Below, piece after piece: positions 23,999 through 31,384 of a DNA stretch of 33,075 nucleotides. The DNA comes from Planctomycetota bacterium (lineage in GTDB: Bacteria; Planctomycetota; UBA1135; UBA2386): positions 1 to 33,075 of the forward strand of contig JAJFFD010000155.1 of NCBI GenBank assembly GCA_021776805.1. The letters are read 5' to 3'. Under the pieces are notes generated by a model. The model was given only the letters and a program-made list of their open reading frames with translations. It was not told where the DNA came from and searched no databases. Both the position numbers and the translations under genes were made by a program. Numbering within the stretch: position 1 is the first letter of the stretch; the number at the start of each line of letters is the position of its first letter.

Positions 23999-25461
23999 CT
24001 CGAGCAGCTAGCGGCAATCCGATCCTCTTCGATATCCGCAAGCATGCGCTCGGTGATATCGCCGGTGGGATAGTCGCCGGTGAAGCAGGCCTTGCAGAAT
24101 TCGCGCTCTCCCCCGCCCACCGCAGTCAGCGTGTCCACCATGTCCTCGACCTTCTGGTAGAGCAGGTAGTCGCAACCGATCTCCTTGCGCACTTCTTCGA
24201 TGCTGCGGTCACGGGCAACGAACTCACGCTTGGTGGCCATGTCGACGCCGTATGGACATGGGTAGAGCAGGGCCGGCGAATAGGAGGCCAGGTAGACCTT
24301 CTTCGCCCCCATCTGGTGTGCGATCTTGACGATCTGCCGGCTGGTGTTGCCGCGGACGATGCTGTCGTCCAGGATCAGAACGCTCTTGCCCTCGAACTCG
24401 GACCGGATCGGGTTGAGCTTGCGACGCACGGAAGCTTGACGCTCCTTGTCATTGGGCATGATGAAGGTGCGACCCACGTAGCGGTTCTTGACGAAGGCCT
24501 CGCGGTAGGGAACATCCAGTTCTTCAGCCATGGCCTGCGCTGCAGGGCAGGCAGACTCGGGCACGGGAATGACCGCATCCACCTCGAGGCCAGTCTCACG
24601 CCAACGGATGGCGAGCGCCCTGCCCAGCTGCATGCGGGCCTGGTAGACCGAGATGTCGTCGATGTCCGCATCCGGGCGGGCGAAGTAGATGTATTCGAAG
24701 ATGCAGGGTCGATGCGGTTGGTTGGCAACCTGGCGACTGTGCAGATTCCTATCCTTGTCGATCCAGAGAGCCTCGCCAGCGGCCAGGTCACGGACCTTCT
24801 CGTAGCCGGCCACATCCAGGACGACAGATTCGCTGGCCACCGCATAGCTGACGCCATCCGGGCCGTCCTTCTTGCCGAGAATGATCGGCTTGATGCCGAA
24901 GGGATCTCGAAAGGCAAACATGCCCGCACCAGCAATCATCCCCACCACCGAGTAGGCGCCCTTCACGGTCTTGAAGACCTCGCTCACCGCAGAAGCTACA
25001 TCGTCCGCATCGATCCCACCTTTCTGCTTGGCCATGATCTGGGCCGCGAAGACGTAGAGCACCGCCTCGAGATCACAGCTGCTGGCGAGTCGTCCGAGGG
25101 GTGCCACCCGCGGAAAGTAGTCTCGCTTCAGCTCGTGGAAATTGGTGACATTGCCGTTGTGAGCCATGGCGATGCCCACCGGGTATTCGAGCCAGAAGGG
25201 CTGCACGTCCAGCCCATCCCCCAGGCCGACCGTGGGGTAGCGGACGTGGCCAACCCCCATATGCCCGCGGAGGCGCCCCATGTGCTTGTCGGCGAAGACC
25301 TCGCGAACCAGTCCCAAGCCCTTCTTGGCCTGAAACTTATCGCTAAAGGTGACAACTCCGGCCGCATCCTGGCCGCGATGTTGGATGGAAACCAGCCCAT
25401 CGAGGACGTCCTGGATCACGTCCGTTCCCTCGGGGCCCATGATGGAGATGAAGCCGCACAT
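23995..25461 (-). CDS. purF: PurF, amidophosphoribosyltransferase
   Basis: A 488-residue glutamine amidotransferase that makes 5-phosphoribosylamine, the first committed step of purine synthesis. It starts MCGFISIMG, so the nucleophile Cys follows the initiator Met without the propeptide of the B. subtilis enzyme. SIQHRGQDAAGVV and GIAMAHNGNVTNF mark the Ntn glutaminase domain; VLILDDSIVRGNTSRQIV is the PRPP site. Cysteines matching the 4Fe-4S ligands of the Bacillus type are present in PCIFEYIYFARPD, LYPCPYGVD and FCKACFTGDYP, so an iron-sulfur cluster is likely. A TTG at 25476 could add five residues; the ATG at 25461 is preferred because it puts Cys second. Divergent from the aminotransferase gene across 77 bp. 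Confidence 0.96.
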   Translation of the reverse strand: MCGFISIMGPEGTDVIQDVLDGLVSIQHRGQDAAGVVTFSDKFQAKKGLGLVREVFADKHMGRLRGHMGVGHVRYPTVGLGDGLDVQPFWLEYPVGIAMAHNGNVTNFHELKRDYFPRVAPLGRLASSCDLEAVLYVFAAQIMAKQKGGIDADDVASAVSEVFKTVKGAYSVVGMIAGAGMFAFRDPFGIKPIILGKKDGPDGVSYAVASESVVLDVAGYEKVRDLAAGEALWIDKDRNLHSRQVANQPHRPCIFEYIYFARPDADIDDISVYQARMQLGRALAIRWRETGLEVDAVIPVPESACPAAQAMAEELDVPYREAFVKNRYVGRTFIMPNDKERQASVRRKLNPIRSEFEGKSVLILDDSIVRGNTSRQIVKIAHQMGAKKVYLASYSPALLYPCPYGVDMATKREFVARDRSIEEVRKEIGCDYLLYQKVEDMVDTLTAVGGGEREFCKACFTGDYPTGDITERMLADIEEDRIAASCSS

Positions 25462-25538
25462 GATTTCGGACTTCAATCTATTCCAGGCACCCCGCTTTTG
25501 CGAGAGTCCCCGTCCCCGCTAGATTCGCTCGTCCCGCA

Positions 25539-26444
25539 ATGACTGCCCTCTGCAACCTCAATGGTGTGATTAGGCCCGAAAATGAATCTGCGATCCCCGT
25601 TCTGGATCGCGGTTTTCTCTTCGGAGATTCGGTCTACGAGGTGATGCGCACCCGGGACTCGGTGCCCTTCGCCTGGCAGGAGCACTTGGATCGCCTGCGG
25701 GTATCCGCTGCGGGCATCGCCATCGAGGTCGAACTCAGCGATCGCGAGATCATGTCCCGGGTCCGGGAGACCATCGCCGCCTCCGGGCCCGGCGAGAAAT
25801 ACCTGCGAATCATCATCACTCGCGGTACCGGGAGCGCGCCGAACATCGATTTCAGCTGCGCTCAGGGGCCCCAGACCACAGTCATCCTGGTTCGCGAGCT
25901 GCCTGGCTACCAGGGGCTGCAAGCCAGATTGGCGGTAGTCCCGCGTCTCCGCACGGATCGCCGAGCCCTGGATCCGGCGATCAAAAGCGGCAACTACCTG
26001 AACAACGTCCTCGGTCTGGCCGAGGCGAAGGCTGCCGGAGCCACTGACTGCCTCTTCCTCAATGCAGAGGGTCGAGTCACCGAGGCCTCGACCTCCAACT
26101 TCTTCCTGATTCGTGCGGGCGAGGTTCAGACCCCACCACTGAGCGCCGGTCTGCTAGCTGGCATCACACGACGCATGCTCTTCGACTGCCTGGGGAATTC
26201 AGGGCAGAAGCCGAGAGAATGCGATCTAGGGCAGGCGGACGTGCTGGCAGCCGACGAGATCTTCCTCTCCTCCACTCTGCGCGACATCTATCCCGTGGTG
26301 AGCGTCGACGGGCAGGAGATAAGCGGGGGGACCATGGGCCCGCGCACCAGCGAGATCAGTCAGCTCTTCGCCAAGTACTGCCGGCGAAAAGTCGAGGAGA
26401 TCGACGGACCCGAGTATCGCCGGATCACAGCGCCCGCCGAATGA
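25539..26444 (+). CDS. Class IV PLP aminotransferase (IlvE/D-amino acid/ADC lyase group)
   Basis: A 301-residue fold-type IV PLP enzyme. NLNGVIRPENESAIPVLDRG, FLFGDSVYEVMRTRD and HLDRL form the N-terminal domain; the cofactor lysine is Lys149 in DPAIKSGNYLNNVLGLAEAK and the conserved Glu182 is in VTEASTSNFFLI. This pattern covers branched-chain aminotransferases, D-amino acid aminotransferases and aminodeoxychorismate lyases; the text does not separate them, though IKSGNYLNNVLG is most like the IlvE/D-amino acid side. A -10-like TAGATT lies 13 nt before the ATG and there is no Shine-Dalgarno. The 3' end overlaps the convergent small gene by 20 bp. Confidence 0.88.
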   Translation: MTALCNLNGVIRPENESAIPVLDRGFLFGDSVYEVMRTRDSVPFAWQEHLDRLRVSAAGIAIEVELSDREIMSRVRETIAASGPGEKYLRIIITRGTGSAPNIDFSCAQGPQTTVILVRELPGYQGLQARLAVVPRLRTDRRALDPAIKSGNYLNNVLGLAEAKAAGATDCLFLNAEGRVTEASTSNFFLIRAGEVQTPPLSAGLLAGITRRMLFDCLGNSGQKPRECDLGQADVLAADEIFLSSTLRDIYPVVSVDGQEISGGTMGPRTSEISQLFAKYCRRKVEEIDGPEYRRITAPAE

Positions 26445-26796
26445 TCTCGGCGATCTCTTCCAGGGTCTTCCGATAGGCCTCGCGCTGTAGCTCGCAGGCC
26501 TTCATCGCTTCGATTACCGCGGAAAGCGACTCGAGCGGCGTATCCGGAGAAGCGCTCGGGACTGCGGCCGCATCCTTCTGGCTGCTCTTCCTCACCTTCT
26601 TGGCCACCTTCTTGGAGCCGCGAGGGGCAACGGGCACCAGGCCGAGGAGAGCCTTCGCCCGCCCGTAGAGGATGGGGTAGATCTTCAAGCCTGCTTCGGC
26701 GGCCTTGAGCTTGACCTCGGAGAAGCTCAGGTCAGGGCTCTCCTTGAGCTGCTCGACTACGAAGGTGAATGCGGGCGAACCCTTCTTTTCCGCCAT
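26425..26796 (-). CDS. Small lysine-rich protein of unknown function
   Basis: A 123-residue protein. Residues 8-52 form a compact helical unit (FTFVVEQLKESPDLSFSEVK, then AAEAGLKIYPILYGRAKALL) that reads like a small helix-turn-helix-type domain. A basic linker follows (SKKVAKKVRKSSQKD, about 61-75), then an acidic/Pro stretch and a C-terminal amphipathic helix (about 86-122, LSAVIEAMKACELQREAYRK) that may be a coiled coil. The basic linker suggests nucleic-acid contact, but no known domain is certain. The IYPILYGRAKALLGL core resembles short proteins I recall from Planctomycetota genomes. Its end overlaps the convergent aminotransferase by 20 bp. Confidence 0.6.
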   Translation of the reverse strand: MAEKKGSPAFTFVVEQLKESPDLSFSEVKLKAAEAGLKIYPILYGRAKALLGLVPVAPRGSKKVAKKVRKSSQKDAAAVPSASPDTPLESLSAVIEAMKACELQREAYRKTLEEIAEIIRRAL

Positions 26797-26874
26797 GTGG
26801 ACCGTCTTCTGCTTTTCCCGGGGAACTCTGGCAGGGGTAATGAGGAAGCATCGGCCCTGCTACAGAACTCGTCT

Positions 26875-28704
26875 TTACTTCTTTTTGGCGGGCAGCACAT
26901 CCTGGGACTCTCCCGGAGCCAGGATCATGGAGCTCGCGGGACGGAGGCCACGCTGGAGCTTGTATGCATCCTCCAGGCTGGTCCGGCCGGTCGGACCAGG
27001 CAAGACCTCGGGCACAAAAAGATCGTCGAGAATCGTCAACTTCGCCTGCAGCCGCTGGCCGATGACCCGGGCCAATGGATGGCGAGCCGACAGGAGGAGC
27101 AAGTCGATATCACCCCCGGCTGGGACTGCATCCTCGAAGAGCTGCGTCCCGCTGACCACCAGTCGCGTGCCGTCAGGCCAAAGAATGTTGTAGCCGATGC
27201 TCTCCGAGACCATGCCCTTCTCATCCTGATAGCCCAGGGCCTTGATCTTGAGCCCGAGCATCTCGTACTCCTCGCCAGGACGCACGATCGGCGCATCTTT
27301 GGCCTCGAAGCCGGGGATATGCAGGGCCAAGTGCATGATGATCGGCCGCTTTGGATCGTTGGCGATCATTCGGACCGCGAGCTGATCCTGCCGCTTGGTT
27401 ACGTCCAGGGGGTTCGTCAGAAGTGCAAAGTCGATCGCACCCCAGAGTTGCTTCTCGATGCCAAAGCCGGAGGGATCGATGACGAAGTTCGCCTGAGCGC
27501 TGCGCACCAGCCAGCCGCCCTGAGGAAGTCGGAAGATGCGGAAACCCCCATCGGGCGGTGGCTCAGCTACCGAGCGGGCAGTCTCTTCGAGACAATGGTC
27601 CCAGAAGAAGGGTAGACCGGTCTGAACCTGGCCAAAGACCTCGCGGTTCATGCGCCGGTGGATGCGGTTTTGCATCTCGATGAAATCGACCCGTGGGAAG
27701 ACCTCACACTGATAGTCGAGGCTTGCCAGGAGATCGCGTCGCTCAGTACCAGCGACCAGGCGCGGATCTGGAGTGTTCAGGTTGTAGGGAGCCGGTTGCG
27801 TTGCCTGCAGTTGTTCCAGGAAGTCGACCCAGTAGCGCGGTCCGGGAACCGGATCCCCTTCGATGGCCACCTGCACCGGAAGGTCCGGCCGCTGCACGCT
27901 GCCCTTGGCCTCGTCCGCTGGTATGTCCAGCAGCATGATCGAACCATAGAGGCCAGGGTCGATGCGAGGCCCCATGCCAAAGGTCCAACCGATTCGGGTC
28001 TGTGGCAAAGGGTCGGTGGGATCGTCCAGGTCGCTGATCACGATGTTCAGGTCCAAGACGCGCTTCGCTGCAGGCTTGTCTCCCGGTGGCAGAATCACAG
28101 ACCAGGGAATACGCGCCTCATAGACCGTGCGATGTTCCTTGGGGTCGTTGCGGACCACGGCCACCGCGCCCTCGGCAAAGCTCGCGTTCCCACGATAGCG
28201 GTCCCAGGAAACCACGCGCTTTTCTTGCCCCTCCGCCTCAGCCAACCAGAACTCGCGATCCTCCTCGCGACGGACATCGCGGCCGATAGTTCTGGTATCT
28301 CGACGAGGATCAAAGCTGAGCAGGATCGAGTCCGCCGGTGGCACTTCACCACGCGTCTGCCCGTCAGAGCCGAGACGAATGTGCCAGTCGTCTCGCACCT
28401 GCGCACAGAAGTACAGGTTCTCCTCGTCCCAAAGCAGGAAGCCCACGGCGCTGACGTCATCGGAGCCGCGATAGGCACCGAGGGCCGTACCTGAAAGCTG
28501 GCGGTTATCCTCGAGATTGAGCGGAGGTAGTCCCGGCCAATCCTGCACCGAGCCGTCGATGCTGATGGCCCGATCTCCCTTATGGAGCACCAGGGTCTGC
28601 GGCAGGGGCATCGGCTGGATACGAGGCTCCTGAGAAGCGACCGAAGTAAGGAAGAGCAGGAGGCTCGCGAGCATGGGATAACTATATCTCAGAAGGGGCT
28701 GCAT
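26875..28704 (-). CDS. Secreted CBM9-like domain plus degenerate metallo-beta-lactamase-fold protein
   Basis: A 609-residue exported protein (signal hydrophobic core about 11-25, then VASQ). Residues about 45-260 look like a CBM9/DOMON-type beta-sandwich: ISIDGSVQDWPGLPPL, LLWDEENLYFCAQVRDDW, DSILLSFDPRRDTR, VYEARIPWSVI. Residues about 385-590 follow the order of a metallo-beta-lactamase fold: GGWLVRSAQANFVIDPSGFG, then IDFALLTNPLDVTKRQDQLA where the HxHxDH metal motif should be, VRPGEEYEMLGLKIKALGYQ, GYNILWPDGTRLVVSGTQ where a GDT/GD strand end is usual, and IDLLLLSARHPLA. The metal ligands are missing, so it is probably not a hydrolase. Possible role: carbohydrate or ligand binding at the surface. 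Domain calls are by eye. Confidence 0.6.
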   Translation of the reverse strand: MQPLLRYSYPMLASLLLFLTSVASQEPRIQPMPLPQTLVLHKGDRAISIDGSVQDWPGLPPLNLEDNRQLSGTALGAYRGSDDVSAVGFLLWDEENLYFCAQVRDDWHIRLGSDGQTRGEVPPADSILLSFDPRRDTRTIGRDVRREEDREFWLAEAEGQEKRVVSWDRYRGNASFAEGAVAVVRNDPKEHRTVYEARIPWSVILPPGDKPAAKRVLDLNIVISDLDDPTDPLPQTRIGWTFGMGPRIDPGLYGSIMLLDIPADEAKGSVQRPDLPVQVAIEGDPVPGPRYWVDFLEQLQATQPAPYNLNTPDPRLVAGTERRDLLASLDYQCEVFPRVDFIEMQNRIHRRMNREVFGQVQTGLPFFWDHCLEETARSVAEPPPDGGFRIFRLPQGGWLVRSAQANFVIDPSGFGIEKQLWGAIDFALLTNPLDVTKRQDQLAVRMIANDPKRPIIMHLALHIPGFEAKDAPIVRPGEEYEMLGLKIKALGYQDEKGMVSESIGYNILWPDGTRLVVSGTQLFEDAVPAGGDIDLLLLSARHPLARVIGQRLQAKLTILDDLFVPEVLPGPTGRTSLEDAYKLQRGLRPASSMILAPGESQDVLPAKKK

Positions 28705-28746
28705 CTATTCGCGCTGATTAGGTCGGTAACCTGGCCCGATACTGGC

Positions 28747-30054
28747 TCATGGGGAAAGCCAGCGCATCGCTGCCCAGGGTCCGATGACCGCGATTGGACG
28801 GCCGATCAAGTCCTGCCGTCGAAAGTGGTAGCCCTGCTTGGCCGAGGTGCTGACCAGACTGCGGGAATCGCTGCTCTGCAGGCTGTTGTCACCGAGGAGA
28901 AAGATCTCCCCCGGTGCCAGTTCGAAGACCCGGTCCGGGGAGGGCTGATAGTAGACGTCATGGAAGACGCGCATTCCCCGAATCAGCAGTCCCCCACCAC
29001 GGCTGCCGATGTGCATCAGGTTTGCTAGATGAGCCTCCCCTGGCATGCCCAGGTCCGAAGGGTCGAACTCACTTGGCAGGGGATGCTCGTGATGAAGTGG
29101 CAGATTGCCCGCAGCGATCTCGAGGAAGAAGTGGCCATCCAGGTAGCCGAAGCTCAGAAACTCATCCGATCCCTTCCGCAGTGGCGGTCCCTTGAAGAGC
29201 AGCTCCTCCCCCGAAGGCAAGCTGAGTCGGCCTTCACCTGCTGTCTCGTAAGCGAGTTGGTAGTACCGGCCGCGATGCTCCAGGACGAGGAACAGCTCCT
29301 CGCAATCCGCTTCGAGCACCAGGTGGAGCTCCATGCCGATATCTCGGGGGTAACTGCTAGCAGATGAGAGCCTCTTCCCCTGGAGATTGAGGAAGGAGGT
29401 GTCGACGGACTGGGCGAGGCTGAGAAAGCCAGGCAGGAAGTCGTCCGGCGGTCGTCGCGCCCGGCGCTGGCGCTGAGCGGCGGGCCGCAGAGCCGCCTCC
29501 GGGTCAGCACTCGCCTGCAGTCGCAGTCCATCTGGCTCCAGCGCCCAGACCTGGGGGGCCGGATGCAGCCACTGAGGAGCAAGGGAGGGGCTCAGACCAG
29601 CCACAAATTCGAAGGCGCTCACACGCATGTCGCGCCGCTGCCGCGGATCCTTCACCAGAGGATCCATGGGACCAGCGCGGGAGATGAACACGTCCCCTTC
29701 GCGCAAGGAGATGCGGCAGGGGCCCTGGGCGATGAAGCGCTTCACCAGATGGTTCTCACCCGGTTCTTGTGAGCGCAGAACCACAAGATCGAATGCCTCA
29801 GGATCCTGAGACCAGAAAGCCGTCTTGTCGACAAGCACCCGGTCGCCATCCAGCGGGTCACCGTGGAGGGTCGGTTCCATGCTGCCACTCGCCACCAGGT
29901 AGCGCTCGAGGAGGTGGAGGCGGATCAGCTGGAAGCAGAGGCAGGCCCAGAAGACCGTGGGCAAGACTCCCCAGAGGAGACGCTTCGCCCAGGGTCTCAG
30001 AGCGCCCTCCCGGACCCGGGCGAAGGGGATAAATCGGGGAAAATTTGTGCACAA
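28747..30054 (-). CDS. lepB: Signal peptidase I with large insert
   Basis: About 435 residues from the TTG at 30054. One membrane helix (about 26-45, LLWGVLPTVFWACLCFQLI) precedes the catalytic Ser (Ser58, VASGSMEPTLHGD). The catalytic Lys is about residue 105 in NHLVKRFIAQG. The last conserved box, IFLLGDNSLQSSDSRS, appears only near residue 390. Between the two boxes is an insert of over 200 residues with a basic patch (RQRRARRPPDD) and beta-rich segments (MELHLVLEADCEELFLVLEH, GYLDGHFFLEIAAG, LLIRGMRVFHDVYYQ). The usual enzyme is 200-330 residues. The start is uncertain: the frame is open to 30375 and an ATG exists at 30156, but codon use upstream of about 30050 looks non-coding. No Shine-Dalgarno is seen. 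Confidence 0.85.
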   Translation of the reverse strand: MCTNFPRFIPFARVREGALRPWAKRLLWGVLPTVFWACLCFQLIRLHLLERYLVASGSMEPTLHGDPLDGDRVLVDKTAFWSQDPEAFDLVVLRSQEPGENHLVKRFIAQGPCRISLREGDVFISRAGPMDPLVKDPRQRRDMRVSAFEFVAGLSPSLAPQWLHPAPQVWALEPDGLRLQASADPEAALRPAAQRQRRARRPPDDFLPGFLSLAQSVDTSFLNLQGKRLSSASSYPRDIGMELHLVLEADCEELFLVLEHRGRYYQLAYETAGEGRLSLPSGEELLFKGPPLRKGSDEFLSFGYLDGHFFLEIAAGNLPLHHEHPLPSEFDPSDLGMPGEAHLANLMHIGSRGGGLLIRGMRVFHDVYYQPSPDRVFELAPGEIFLLGDNSLQSSDSRSLVSTSAKQGYHFRRQDLIGRPIAVIGPWAAMRWLSP

Positions 30055-30224
30055 TCCAATGTTTCGCCAGGCCGCATGATGGCCCTCTGCCTTTGCAATG
30101 AAAGGGGTTCCGAAGCCAGCTCCATAGACACAGTGGTCATGTGGAAAAACGGGCATCTTGCGTCTGGCCACGGGCCCGGATAGACCTGATGAGAGCCCGA
30201 AAAGATGATCGCTAGTTTCGGTTT

Positions 30225-30230
30225 TATAAG
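30225..30230 (+). promoter_or_regulatory. -10-like TATAAG before the winged-helix gene
   Basis: TATAAG is followed by 5 nt and the ATG at 30236, predicting a leaderless transcript. The AT-rich core TTTTATAAG also reads as TTATAAAA on the minus strand, so it might serve the signal peptidase gene as well. Confidence 0.4.
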
Positions 30231-30235
30231 CACTT

Positions 30236-31375
30236 ATGAAGACTCCGCGTCGAGGAAATGCACTCCGCAAGTTGCTCACACTGTGTGACGACTTGCGTCT
30301 CATCAACGGTCGCATGGCTGACCCTGCACTGCGTCGTGACACGCGCAGCAAGCTTGGTCGACAAGTGCGTGCCAAGACAGATCAACTGGCAACGGATCTC
30401 GCTGCTTATCGATTCAAGGGACCACTCGCCCAAGCCATCCGCGAGTTCAAACTCGAGCGTGTTCACTTTCAGGTACTCGCCACATTGCTCCAACGACACC
30501 TGCGCTCCGACAGCCCAGCGATGGAAGGCAGAAATGTACTCGCCGCGATCACAGGGGACTCCTTCGAAATGCTCTCGCGCATGGATCTCCTCCGAGAAGA
30601 CAGCCCCCTGCGCAGCTCCGGGTTGGTGGTCGTCGAAGATGATGAAGACTGTGCAGATGACATTCTCGAGGCGCGCTTTCGGATCTCCGAAGATGCGCTC
30701 TGTGCCTTTCGTGAGGAGATCGAGGGCCTGGTCGTCGAGGACAAGCGGCAAAGCAAGAAGACTGGCTATGCCAACAACCGGGAGTACCTCCTGGATCTTC
30801 GAATCCTGCACAACCTCTACAAACACCGTAGTGAACGTATCTTCCACCAGGATCGCTGGGATCGCGTGCACGCGGGAAGCGAACGTGTGGCAGGCAACAA
30901 CCTCAGCAAGCGGATCGAGGCCTATTGGCGGAAGATCACCAATCGCCTTCGCGCGAGCGATGACCTGAATCTCTTTCCGGCCCTGCGCTTCTTCCGCGAG
31001 CACAACCTCATGGAGCAGGAGGTGGTGATGGTGGTCCACCTGCTCTTCAAGGAGCTGTACGAAGGCAGTGCCTACGCAGACGCTGTCGATCTTCTGCATC
31101 TGGTCAGCGCTTCTGAGGAAGATCTCCTGCGAAACCGCGGCCTCCTGCGCCCCAACGGCAATCTGACCCAACTGGAGATCCTCAAGCTTGAGCCCATGCT
31201 GGAAGGCCGAGAGCTCACTGGCGAGGTCCACCTGACCGATTGGGCAGTCAACTACCTCTTCGGCGCCAGCACAGGTGAGCAGTCCATCGATCGGGACGAG
31301 CAGCTGGATTGGCACTTCTACCTGAAGAACCTAGAGGACACGCAGAGCTTCTACCGGGACCTGGAAACCAACTAG
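30236..31375 (+). CDS. Protein with two winged-helix-like halves, unknown function
   Basis: A 379-residue cytoplasmic protein with no signal or membrane segment. An N-terminal basic helical region (about 1-60) precedes two similar halves. The first (about 68-130) reads FKLERVHFQVLATLLQRHLR, then NVLAAITGDSFEMLSRMDLL and a DSPLRSSGLVVVE strand; the second (about 258-340) reads HNLMEQEVVMVVHLLFKELY, then DLLHLVSASEEDLLRNRGLL and GNLTQLEILKLEP, ending LTDWAVNYLFGA. The helix-helix-strand pattern is like the winged-helix region that precedes the ATPase domain in a group of AAA proteins, but no Walker A or B motif is present. A duplicated scaffold or DNA/protein-binding role is plausible; I do not assign a function. 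Confidence 0.65.
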   Translation: MKTPRRGNALRKLLTLCDDLRLINGRMADPALRRDTRSKLGRQVRAKTDQLATDLAAYRFKGPLAQAIREFKLERVHFQVLATLLQRHLRSDSPAMEGRNVLAAITGDSFEMLSRMDLLREDSPLRSSGLVVVEDDEDCADDILEARFRISEDALCAFREEIEGLVVEDKRQSKKTGYANNREYLLDLRILHNLYKHRSERIFHQDRWDRVHAGSERVAGNNLSKRIEAYWRKITNRLRASDDLNLFPALRFFREHNLMEQEVVMVVHLLFKELYEGSAYADAVDLLHLVSASEEDLLRNRGLLRPNGNLTQLEILKLEPMLEGRELTGEVHLTDWAVNYLFGASTGEQSIDRDEQLDWHFYLKNLEDTQSFYRDLETN

Positions 31376-31384
31376 CTCCGGATC

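Noticed and set aside
24316-25542. A 408-codon open frame on the plus strand
   Set aside because: Antisense to purF with no motif of its own.
30055-30375. N-terminal extension of the signal peptidase up to 30375 or 30156
   Set aside because: Codon third positions there are mixed A/T and the sequence lacks family similarity; the region also holds the promoter of the divergent gene. An ATG at 30156 cannot be fully excluded.
30224-31315. A 363-codon open frame on the minus strand
   Set aside because: Mirror frame of the winged-helix-like gene; that plus-strand gene has a promoter-like element, balanced composition and internal repeats, while this one has none.
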